Below are positions 1 through 7,875 of a stretch of 10,651 bases of DNA, piece after piece. Each line of letters opens with the position of its first letter. The stretch's first letter is position 1. The notes beneath the pieces are model-generated. The model was not told where the DNA came from, searched no databases, and saw nothing but the letters and a program-made list of their open reading frames with translations. Source of the DNA: Deltaproteobacteria bacterium (GTDB lineage Bacteria; Desulfobacterota; Deferrimicrobia; Deferrimicrobiales; Deferrimicrobiaceae); the NCBI GenBank assembly GCA_025357175.1, contig JANXPS010000238.1, forward strand, positions 1 through 10,651. Reading direction: 5' to 3'. A program made the position numbers and the translations under genes.

Positions 1-3000
1 CGACGGCGCGATCGATCCGGCCCTGCCTCCAGAGAACCCCGGCGGATGTGAACAGCATGTGCGAATCGGAGGGGTGGCCCTCGAGGTGGCGCGCGAGCGC
101 TTTTTCCACCGTTTCGAAATTGCCGGATTCGGCCCCCGACCGAACGAGCTGATCCAGCGCCGTCCTGTTTTCCGGATCCAGCTCGAGCGCTCGCGAGAAG
201 AGTTCGGCCGCCTCGTCCCGAAGCCCTTCCGCGGCACGAACCATTCCCAACCCGCACACCGCCGCATCGTCGCCGGCCCTCATGGCGATCGCCTCCGAAA
301 ACAGGAGCCCTGCCCGGGCCGTATCCCCTTCGACCAGCGCCAGCACGCCAAGCCCCGTCACGCAACGGGATTCGCCGGGGAGGGACCGCCTTCCTTCCTC
401 GTACACTTTCCTCGCCTCGTCCATTTTTCCCAAGGCGGCCAGGCAATCCCCGATCTCCGGCAGCACCGAGACGTTCCCCGATTTAAGCAGCGCCAGGAAC
501 AGAGGAAGGGCCTCTCCCGGATGCCCGTCGCGCTTCAGTTTCAGTGCCGCTTCCATCGAAGCGGAATTGCCGGACCCCTTCCGGGCGGGGGCGGCGCTAC
601 CGGCGCTTGCCTCAGGAGCGTTCGCGACTGCAAACGCACGAGCGGAACTGAGCGCCTCGGCGGACAGTAATTCCAGCCTTGCCGACCGGGAATCGAAGTT
701 CTGTAACTTCAGGGGATCGTAGAGGAAGCTCTGCCCCTTCTCCATGCCGTCGTACTGGACATGCCACCCGACGGACCGTTCGGCCGCATTGAACCGGGCT
801 TTCCGCTCTTGGAAAACCTTCCGTTCCCCGTGCTCCTGGCTCCGGATCGGGTAGTGGCGCAGGATGAACTTCACGGGGAATACCTTCCGGCCTTCGAACG
901 AGATGCTGTGGCCGCCGCTCTCGACGATCTTGACCGGCGAGTCGGTCTTTTTCCACGCCTTGATCTGGAAGGCGTTGAACGACTCCGCGCGCTCGCAATA
1001 ATGCATCGCGTCACGGACGTCGGTCCCGGGGGCGAACCGGTTGTCGGTCGGGCGGAAGTTGAACAGCTCGAAGTCGATCGCGTTGCAGCCGAGTCGGTCA
1101 ACGTAGCGGATCGCCTCGGACAGGGAAAGCCCATCCCAGGGCGATTCCCGGAATTCGTCGGCGTCGTGGTGGATGAACCAGTCGGCCTCGAGGGAGGCCG
1201 CAAGCTGCTCCTTCCGGCGGAGGATGTGGCTCCAGATGTATTCCCGCCGGTTTTCCTCGGGAAAGCCGGAGTCGCCGGGAAACTTCTCGATCCGAAGCAA
1301 TCCCCTGCCGAGCCACTTCGACGCCTTTTCGACGGTGTCGTCGGTGGACATGTGATCGATCAGGTAGACTTCGACTCCCTGCCCGACCAGGTACCCAAGG
1401 ACGTGATCGATCACGTCCCCTTCGTTGTGGGCCGACATGATCGCCACGACCCGGAACGGCGCGGCCCCGACTGTCCCGGCCGGGGAAGGTTTCAGAGTCG
1501 CCCTGGCCTCCTTCACGGCATCCCCCGGAAAATGAGAAGCAAACTTCGTCACGATCCGAGCCCGGTTTTCGGCGTCGCGTTCCTGGTCCTTCATATATTG
1601 TCCCCCTCCATGGTTTCGATATCCGAACAGCGGTTCCGGTATCCGGCGTCCGAAGTGCCCGCAGGCCCCCAGCGCGATCCAGAATGCCCAGTCCTCGTAT
1701 CCCGTGTCGGTCGGGAACCCGTTCACTTTCTCCCAATCGCGCCGCCGGAACATCGAGCAGTAGGCGAAAAAATTCCCTTCGAGAAGACGGTTGAAATCGT
1801 ATTCGCCGACCTCGACAGCCGTCTTCCGGCCCGAGTCGTCGAAATGGAACTGGTCGGTGTATGCGATCGAGAGACCCGGTTCGGCGTCGAGCAGGGAGAC
1901 GCATGCGGCGACCATTCCGGGAAGAATCACGTCGTCGGCATCCAGGCAAAGGATGTATCCGCCCCCGGCCTCGAAAATCCCGCGATTCCGGGCCTTGCCG
2001 GGATGCCCCGAATTGGGCTGGGAAACGACTTTGACCGGACACGATCGGCTCTCGGACGCCAGTCGGTTCGCAACCGAGAGGGAGCCGTCCGTGCTGCCGT
2101 CGTCCACGATGACGATCTCGAGCTCCCGGAAGGTCTGTGCGAAGACGCTGTGCACCGCGGCTTCGAGATAACGGCCGTAGTTGTAGCACGGGATGACCAC
2201 CGACACCCGCGGAGGGCCGACCCGCTCGATCCCGGCCTCGCACGACCGCCCGGCGCGGAGTTCCATGGCTTCACGGAACGCCTGTTCGTACCCTTCGGCG
2301 GTCCGTTCCCACGAAAATCGTTCCCCGGTGGAACGCGCGGCGGCGGCTCCGGCCCTTTCGACCCATCCGGGAGCGGAGAGGAGGGCATCCAGCGCCTCCA
2401 TCAGCGTCTCCTCGTCGTTGGGCCGGTAGACGACCCCGGTCTCCCCTGCGACCACGGTCTCGGGCGCCCCGCCCACGTCGGCGACGAGCGGCACGCAGCC
2501 GCAGGACTGCGCTTCGAGCGAAACCAGGCTGAACGATTCGAATTTCGAGGGAATCGCACAGATCGACGCCCGGGAATATTCCTCGGCAAGCAGCTCGGGT
2601 GAAAGGATCCCGGCGAATTCGACCCGGGGGCAAACCGCCCGGATCGCGTCCCGGTCCAGGTATTCCTCGGCTCCCCACAACGCGGCCCCGCCGCAGAGGC
2701 GGAGGGTCGCGTGGGGATGTCTCGGCGCAAGCCGGATGAACGCCCGGATCAGGAGGTCTGCGTTCTTGTCGGGAACGAGCGCGCCGACGAAAAGGATGCG
2801 ATTCGGGTCGCGCCGGACATCGCGGGGGAAGAAGACCGAACGATCGACGCCGTTGGGAACCATCCGGAGCCTGTCCGCGAATATCCCCGACTCGAGCAGG
2901 TTTTCCCGAACAGCCCCGGACACGCAAACGACGAGGTCGGCTTCGCGGTTGAGGAGTTCGCGGGCGTCGACCCCCGTCAGGAAGTCGATTTTCTGGTGGT

Positions 3001-4492
3001 GGAAGAGAACGACACGCGCCGTTTCCGGTGGAACGTGCCGATAGCTTCCCAGGTCGGGGCCGGAGCAGAACGCGAGCACGTCGCACCCTTTCGAGAACTC
3101 GGGGAAGTCGCCACGCGCCCAGGCGTCGTAGGGAAGATAGGACACGCCGTTCAGCTCGACACGTCCCGAAGTCCCCGTCTCCCCGGCGACCGCGACGCGG
3201 TGCCCCCGCGAGGCCATCGCCGCAGCGGAGGCACGGACCGCCGTCTCGAGCCCCCCGCAGCTTCCCTCCGGGGGAATCGGCCCCGAGCTGGAAACGAACG
3301 TGACCGTCATCGGGTTCTTCATGGATTCAGCCCACTTTTCGGACGGGCTTTCTTCCGCCGCCCGCGCCGACCTGGGCAGGGAAAGCTCCTTCTGACCCGG
3401 GAGGAAGGGGAACGGAGGCCAAAGACTTTCGCCGGTGACGGCCTTGCCCGATCGCAGCGTTTCCTCGAGTTGTTCGATTCGCCGGCTCCCGAGGGAATAT
3501 TTTCGGCAATGCCCGAGGAAGGTTCGCGCGCTGTCGGGCGCACCCTGCAGGGCGGCGGCGACGGCCAGGCCGTACAGCGCCTCGGCGCAGCGGGTATCCT
3601 CTTCGAGCGCCCAGGCGAAGCATTCGGTCGCGAAGGCGTGGTCGGTTTCGGGTCGCCCTCCCCACCAGGGAGGATAGTAGGCCAGGGCGCGCACCCCGAG
3701 ATCCGCCAGGCACAACGCCCGCGTCCGCGGAGACTCGACCGGGAACATGCGGCCGTAGACGGAGAGGGCCGCCTCCTTCGTGCGGTAGCGTTCCGAGAGG
3801 ATCGCGTTCTCGCGGGACATGACGTTGTCCCGGGACGAGATGGCCCCGGCGTGCTCGAGATACAGCCCCAGCATTTCCGGCACGTGGAGCGCCTTCATTC
3901 CGGCCAGGGTGAATTTCAGGTTGAAGTCGAAGTCGCCCGCCGCCTTCAGGGCGCCGTCGAACAGGCCGATCGACGCGTGAACCGTTTTCCGCCAGACCGA
4001 CTGGGGGCCGAACTGGTAGTGCAGCAGGGAGGCCGGTGGAAAGAAATCGGGATACCGGAAGAACCTGCCGCCCCGGTTCTGCTCGAATTTCTCGTTCGGG
4101 ATTTCGGAGACGAGGCAATCGCCGTAGACGAGATCGACGTCTGGACGGCTTTCCAGCAGCCCGACGAGTTTCTCGAGCGCGTCGGGCCGATGCCGGTCGT
4201 CGGAGTTCGAATTGGTGAGGTATTTGCCGGAAGCCACTTCGATCGCCCGGTTCCAGGCCGCGTAAAGCGTTTCCCGTTCGGTCCGGAGGTAGACGATGTG
4301 ACCGTGCTTCTCCCGGGCCTCCTGGACGATTCGCCCCTCGTCCTGCTCGGAGCCGCTGTCGACGACGACGATTTGCATGAGCCCCTTCTCGAAAAGGGTC
4401 TGCCGCGTGAGATCTTCGATGCAGCCGGCAACGAATTTCTCCGAGTTGTAAAGAGACACCAGGGCTGAGAGGAGGTACCGCGCTTCGGCCAA
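1..4492 (-). CDS. Giant multi-domain glycosyltransferase: GT2, GT4, GT2, GT2-like, TPR (3' end outside window)
   Basis: I translated this frame codon by codon: 1497 codons without a stop, running off the left edge. Numbering from TTG 4492, residues 1-250 are a GT2: LVSLYNSEKFVAGCIEDL, VVVDSGS (42-48) and NSNSDD (94-99) for metal and donor binding. Residues 255-390 are a helical, weakly TPR-like segment and linker. Residues 395-745 are a GT4 (GT-B): CGGLETAV (412-419), FVGALVPDKNADLLIRAF (568-585) and an EX7E motif, Glu652 to Glu660, in FESFSLVSLEAQ. Residues 762-970 are a second GT2: VSVVIPCYNYGRYLEAAV, VDDGSTDGS and CLDADD (849-854). Residues 1012-1265 are a third GT2-like module of the Glyco_tranf_2_4 type: SAHNEGDVIDHVL, IDHMSTDDT and WFIHHDADEF (1105-1114). 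An Ala/Ser-rich linker (1285-1312) leads to TPRs from 1313. No signal peptide or membrane helix is visible. Probably a cytoplasmic enzyme making several linkages of one glycan. An internal boundary at 3322 is possible if the sequence holds an indel. Confidence 0.85.
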   Translation of the reverse strand, partial: MAEARYLLSALVSLYNSEKFVAGCIEDLTRQTLFEKGLMQIVVVDSGSEQDEGRIVQEAREKHGHIVYLRTERETLYAAWNRAIEVASGKYLTNSNSDDRHRPDALEKLVGLLESRPDVDLVYGDCLVSEIPNEKFEQNRGGRFFRYPDFFPPASLLHYQFGPQSVWRKTVHASIGLFDGALKAAGDFDFNLKFTLAGMKALHVPEMLGLYLEHAGAISSRDNVMSRENAILSERYRTKEAALSVYGRMFPVESPRTRALCLADLGVRALAYYPPWWGGRPETDHAFATECFAWALEEDTRCAEALYGLAVAAALQGAPDSARTFLGHCRKYSLGSRRIEQLEETLRSGKAVTGESLWPPFPFLPGQKELSLPRSARAAEESPSEKWAESMKNPMTVTFVSSSGPIPPEGSCGGLETAVRASAAAMASRGHRVAVAGETGTSGRVELNGVSYLPYDAWARGDFPEFSKGCDVLAFCSGPDLGSYRHVPPETARVVLFHHQKIDFLTGVDARELLNREADLVVCVSGAVRENLLESGIFADRLRMVPNGVDRSVFFPRDVRRDPNRILFVGALVPDKNADLLIRAFIRLAPRHPHATLRLCGGAALWGAEEYLDRDAIRAVCPRVEFAGILSPELLAEEYSRASICAIPSKFESFSLVSLEAQSCGCVPLVADVGGAPETVVAGETGVVYRPNDEETLMEALDALLSAPGWVERAGAAAARSTGERFSWERTAEGYEQAFREAMELRAGRSCEAGIERVGPPRVSVVIPCYNYGRYLEAAVHSVFAQTFRELEIVIVDDGSTDGSLSVANRLASESRSCPVKVVSQPNSGHPGKARNRGIFEAGGGYILCLDADDVILPGMVAACVSLLDAEPGLSIAYTDQFHFDDSGRKTAVEVGEYDFNRLLEGNFFAYCSMFRRRDWEKVNGFPTDTGYEDWAFWIALGACGHFGRRIPEPLFGYRNHGGGQYMKDQERDAENRARIVTKFASHFPGDAVKEARATLKPSPAGTVGAAPFRVVAIMSAHNEGDVIDHVLGYLVGQGVEVYLIDHMSTDDTVEKASKWLGRGLLRIEKFPGDSGFPEENRREYIWSHILRRKEQLAASLEADWFIHHDADEFRESPWDGLSLSEAIRYVDRLGCNAIDFELFNFRPTDNRFAPGTDVRDAMHYCERAESFNAFQIKAWKKTDSPVKIVESGGHSISFEGRKVFPVKFILRHYPIRSQEHGERKVFQERKARFNAAERSVGWHVQYDGMEKGQSFLYDPLKLQNFDSRSARLELLSAEALSSARAFAVANAPEASAGSAAPARKGSGNSASMEAALKLKRDGHPGEALPLFLALLKSGNVSVLPEIGDCLAALGKMDEARKVYEEGRRSLPGESRCVTGLGVLALVEGDTARAGLLFSEAIAMRAGDDAAVCGLGMVRAAEGLRDEAAELFSRALELDPENRTALDQLVRSGAESGNFETVEKALARHLEGHPSDSHMLFTSAGVLWRQGRIDRAV
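2..562 (-). repeat. Tetratricopeptide (TPR) repeat array at the visible C-terminal end of the giant glycosyltransferase
   Basis: Residues 1311-1497 of the giant protein read as about five to six helix-turn-helix repeats of roughly 34 residues, for example ALGKMDEARKVYEEG, LVEGDTARAGLLFSEAI and AEGLRDEAAELFSRALELDP, which match the TPR consensus (small residue at 8, Ala at 20, Pro at 32). They continue past the window edge. TPRs bind proteins; next to glycosyltransferase modules they often select a protein acceptor or a partner enzyme. The DNA itself is not a direct repeat; only the protein pattern repeats. Confidence 0.8.
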
Positions 4493-4494
4493 TA

Positions 4495-7400
4495 TCAATT
4501 CCTTTCCGTTTTGCCGAAACAGGCCCAGTGCCACCGGCCATGCTCCGGAATCGTCACGCTTTCGATGGCATGCAGGAAAAGCCCTGTTTCCCGGACGAGT
4601 TCCTCGATTTCCGCCACGCTCCAGCGCACGGAGGGTTCGTACTGCCTCAAGTCGGCATCGGAGGTCCCGTAATCGAGGTCCGCGAACTGGCAGACGAAGA
4701 GCCCCCTGCCGGACAGCTTCCGGCCGAGGCCGGCGACGTAATCCTTCACGAGATCACGGGTTAGATGCTGGAACACGATGATGCTGAACACGAAATCGAT
4801 TCCGGCCGGGATCGCGTCCTTCCATTCGTCGGCGAGGACCGGCACGAAATTCCGGACATCGTGTTCCGACAGGAATCGCGTCGCTTTCCGGAGAATGCCG
4901 GGCGTGACGTCGATTCCGTAGACGACCTTTACGCGAGGAGCGATGTGCAGCGTGTCCCTCCCGTACCCGCACCCGATGACGACGGCCGTCATCTCCCGGT
5001 CCAGGTCGACGAACGGGTCGATCATCAGGTCGGCACCGCCCGTATCGACGAGACCGCCATAGCACGAATGGCTTTCGAAATAGCCCTCGTCCTGGATCGC
5101 CTTCCAGTATCCCAGGTTGGAGCGGACCGGACCGGGAGGCGTTTCGGGCGAAGCATCCGGAGAAAACAGGAGCGGCGGAGGCGCGGGAACCAGTGTCTTG
5201 TCCTTCGCGCGCCGGAAGAATTCCCGTTCGAAATCGAGCACGACGTCCGCTTCCTGGTGGTACTTCTCGAGAAACTCCCCGGTCTTCTGCCCGGGATGCT
5301 GCCGGTAGCTCCCGAGGAGGGCATCAGCCGAATGCAGCTGCGCGTGCCGGAAAAAACGCGTCCACAATTCGAGATCGCCGGCGAATTGCATGTCTCCCCT
5401 CAGGTAGCCGCCGGCCTGGTCCCACAACGATTTTCGCCAGAACGTCCCCTCCTGCTGGATGTAGGGATCCCGGTATTGCTTGTCGAGATATTTCGCCCGG
5501 CTCCAGGCAGGCAGATGATCGAAGACCCAGGATTGCCGCCCCTCGGCATCGATCCCGTTCGGCCTGCTCATGATCCAGCGGATTTGCGGTTGCTCCATGA
5601 ACGCGAGCGCCACGTGCGCGAAGGCGCCGGGCTGCAACCGGTCGTCGGAGTTGATCCAGGTCATGATCTCGCCGGTCGCCCGTTGGAAACCCTCGTTGAT
5701 GGCCCGGTACTGCCCGCCGTCACGCATGCTCTGCCAGTGCGTCAGGAACTTCCCGTAACGCCGGATGATGTCGACGGACCCGTCGGCGCTCCCGCCGTCC
5801 ATGACGATGTACTCGAGGTTCGGATAGCGCTGGCCGAGGACCGATTCGATGGCCTCCGCCAGGAAAGGGGCCTGGTTGAACGACGGGGTCACCACGGAGA
5901 TGCGGGGGTAGCGTTCGTCCCGTTCGACCTCGAACCGCTTGTAATGATCCCAGGTCAGCGCCGGATCGCGGCGGGAGGCCCCGGCGGCGCCCTTCTTCCA
6001 GAAGACGTTGCACGAGGAAGGCATGCCGGCGTCGTATCCCCAGTCCACGGCCGGGAGCTTCCAGTAGTCGTCGAAGAATTTCCTGGAGATCACGTACCGT
6101 TCCGGATCCCGTTCCATCTCCTCGAGCGTGATTCCCGGAGCGTCGGCCATGCAGTTCACGGCCATGAAATCCATGAATTCGTTCGCCCAGCATGTGCCGC
6201 TCGAGAGCAGGATATCGAAGCAGTGCAGGGAGAATCCACCCGGCTTCAGCACCCGGTCGAGATCGATGCAGATGTTCCTGTACAGTTCACGGTTGGTCTC
6301 GAGACCCGACGGAACGTGTTCGAGCGTGGATATGCTGAATACGAAATCGAAGTATTCCTCGGGGAGTTCCGCGTTGAAATTCCCGATGTAGTCGGACACC
6401 ATCCGGTAGCCCGATGCCTCGACCGACCGGGGCCCGTTGCCGACGCCTTCGAGCTTGTCGAGGTTCCAGCACTCGTATTCGTCCTTGAAATGGCGGAGGA
6501 TGCGCGAATCCCCGCCTCCGATATCGAGGATCCTGGACCCCGCGGGAACGTATTTCTTGATGAAGGCGAATATCAGAAGGTCCTGATAGGCCTTCAGGTC
6601 GCAGTAATCGGGATCGACCTTCTCGTGGAACAGTTCGATGTCGAGTTCCCGAAAGAGGTCGAAATGGCGCCGCTTCGAATAGTGGAATTCGCGAAAATCG
6701 TCGACCGAGATCGCCTCGGCGGCCTTGAACCGGGCCACGCGGCGAAGCCACGGCTGCAGCGTCCGGGTGGGGTCGAGCCGCTCCTCGAAATATTCGATGC
6801 ACCGCGGGGCGGCGGCGAGCACGGCATCGTCGGGAACGAAGGCGCGCGGATCCTCGACGACCTGCCCGATCCCCCGGTCGGCGACCCGATCGCTCATTTC
6901 CCCGATCCGGTTGACGGCGACGGGAACCCCGTGCTGCAGATAGGACGCGATCTTTCCCGATGCCATCCCGATGTGAAGCAGGTTTTTCCCTTCCCATATG
7001 TTGTTGTAGGTCGGCCGGTAGAAGGCCACGCCCAGGTCGGCGGAGAAGATGAAATCCCTCATTTGCGACGGCAGGTCGAACGGCCTGGACGAGAAATGAA
7101 TCCGGTTTTCCCCCCGCATTCCGAGCAGCATGTCCCTCGTCCGGCTGTCGACCCCGCGAGTCGCGTGGTCGAGTGCGTACCGGTTGTGGATCACGAGGTG
7201 CCAGTTTGCGGGCCAGTTCCGGACGGATTCGACGAGCTCGTCGCAAAGGGACCATTTGGCGACGCTCCCCATGAACAGCGCCACGCGCGCGTCTGCCGGC
7301 AGGCCGAACATCTCGTGGAACAGGCGGGGCCTGGGATCCGGCGGGGGAAACGAGCCGCAGCCGGCGACCGGAACGAGGAACATCCGCTCCCGGTCGATCC

Positions 7401-7875
7401 GGTTTTCCCGGCCCAGCTCCCGGGCGCGCGCCTCGTCCTGGACGATCGCGAACGATAGCCCCCGGCACGCCTCGATCTCGGGCGCCTTGAAATCGGCGCC
7501 GGCCTCGGAGGAAAAGAAGATTTCGTAGGAAATCAGGCCGAACGGCTTGCCGAGGGCCTTCGCGATCGCGGACGCCTCGATGATCCCCCGGTCGACGCCG
7601 ATGATCATGGAGGCCGCACCGAACCGATACCGGGATTCCGGCGTCAGCTTCCCTCCCGGATGCGAAAGGATGCAACCCTGCGACGCGGTGGCAGGCTCCG
7701 CCAGCACCATCCGGGCACCGGCGCAGGGGGCCCGCTGGGAGATGGCCCCGTCCCGGGGGGAATGGATGTCGACCCGCCATCCGTCCCGGACGAGCAGTTC
7801 GACGATCCCGGTCAGGCCCGGGTTGTTGTTGATGTTGCCCTCGGGATGGAGGATGACCGCCAGCGGCATCGCCAT
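4495..7875 (-). CDS. 1126-residue four-module protein: GT-B-like, methyltransferase, GT2, methyltransferase
   Basis: A complete protein with four catalytic modules in one frame. Residues 1-390 look like a GT-B glycosyltransferase: N-terminal VILHPEGNINNNPG, then ALFMGSVAKWS (199-209) and ASGKIASYLQHGVPV (305-319); the usual donor-binding glutamate pair of GT4 is not obvious, so the exact family is open. Residues about 398-625 form methyltransferase 1, with ILDIGGGDS (449-457), FDFVFSISTLEHV (509-521) and VLKPGGFSLHCFD (542-554). Residues 657-880 form a GT2 (GT-A) domain: ISVVTPSFNQAPFLAEAIES, MDGGSADGS, the metal-binding WINSDD (740-745) and EGTFWRKSLWDQAGGY (809-824). After a Pro-rich linker (897-916), residues 920-1126 are methyltransferase 2, with VVIGCGYGRDT (965-975), YGIDVTPG and FVFSIIVFQHL. 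Start: ATG at 7875, one base overlapping the upstream TGA (TGATG); a second ATG lies two codons on. Expected job: add sugars and methylate them during growth of one glycan. Substrates unknown. Confidence 0.9.
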   Translation of the reverse strand: MAMPLAVILHPEGNINNNPGLTGIVELLVRDGWRVDIHSPRDGAISQRAPCAGARMVLAEPATASQGCILSHPGGKLTPESRYRFGAASMIIGVDRGIIEASAIAKALGKPFGLISYEIFFSSEAGADFKAPEIEACRGLSFAIVQDEARARELGRENRIDRERMFLVPVAGCGSFPPPDPRPRLFHEMFGLPADARVALFMGSVAKWSLCDELVESVRNWPANWHLVIHNRYALDHATRGVDSRTRDMLLGMRGENRIHFSSRPFDLPSQMRDFIFSADLGVAFYRPTYNNIWEGKNLLHIGMASGKIASYLQHGVPVAVNRIGEMSDRVADRGIGQVVEDPRAFVPDDAVLAAAPRCIEYFEERLDPTRTLQPWLRRVARFKAAEAISVDDFREFHYSKRRHFDLFRELDIELFHEKVDPDYCDLKAYQDLLIFAFIKKYVPAGSRILDIGGGDSRILRHFKDEYECWNLDKLEGVGNGPRSVEASGYRMVSDYIGNFNAELPEEYFDFVFSISTLEHVPSGLETNRELYRNICIDLDRVLKPGGFSLHCFDILLSSGTCWANEFMDFMAVNCMADAPGITLEEMERDPERYVISRKFFDDYWKLPAVDWGYDAGMPSSCNVFWKKGAAGASRRDPALTWDHYKRFEVERDERYPRISVVTPSFNQAPFLAEAIESVLGQRYPNLEYIVMDGGSADGSVDIIRRYGKFLTHWQSMRDGGQYRAINEGFQRATGEIMTWINSDDRLQPGAFAHVALAFMEQPQIRWIMSRPNGIDAEGRQSWVFDHLPAWSRAKYLDKQYRDPYIQQEGTFWRKSLWDQAGGYLRGDMQFAGDLELWTRFFRHAQLHSADALLGSYRQHPGQKTGEFLEKYHQEADVVLDFEREFFRRAKDKTLVPAPPPLLFSPDASPETPPGPVRSNLGYWKAIQDEGYFESHSCYGGLVDTGGADLMIDPFVDLDREMTAVVIGCGYGRDTLHIAPRVKVVYGIDVTPGILRKATRFLSEHDVRNFVPVLADEWKDAIPAGIDFVFSIIVFQHLTRDLVKDYVAGLGRKLSGRGLFVCQFADLDYGTSDADLRQYEPSVRWSVAEIEELVRETGLFLHAIESVTIPEHGRWHWACFGKTERN
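4499..4507 (-). promoter_or_regulatory. Shine-Dalgarno for the giant glycosyltransferase gene
   Basis: GGAAAGGAA on the minus strand, inside the last codons of the four-module gene. AGGA (4503-4500) is seven bases from TTG at 4492, an optimal distance, and this is why TTG 4492 is preferred as the start. TTG at 4498 is the alternative; it would overlap the upstream stop as TTGA and uses the first GGA at six bases. Confidence 0.55.

Noticed and set aside
1381..1440. GATCGATCACGTC-like near-palindromic motifs around 1350-1420
   Set aside because: Two short copies of GTGATCGATCA(C/G)-type sequence encode VIDHV and LIDHM in the third GT2-like module. They are explained by codon use and there is no spacing or context suggesting an operator.
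761..2602. A plus-strand open frame of 613 codons (and another of 585 codons at 2711-4468)
   Set aside because: Both are antisense to the giant glycosyltransferase. Their translations are Pro/Arg/Gly/Asp-rich without motifs, while the minus frame shows four GT active sites.
3327..4541. A minus-strand frame of 404 codons in another phase
   Set aside because: Arginine-rich shadow of the giant gene; the frame offset from it carries the GT2 motifs VVVDSGS and NSNSDD.
4765..7458. A plus-strand open frame of 897 codons opposite the four-module gene
   Set aside because: It lies antisense to a gene with clear catalytic motifs and has no recognisable domain. In GC-rich DNA with G/C third positions, long antisense frames arise by chance.
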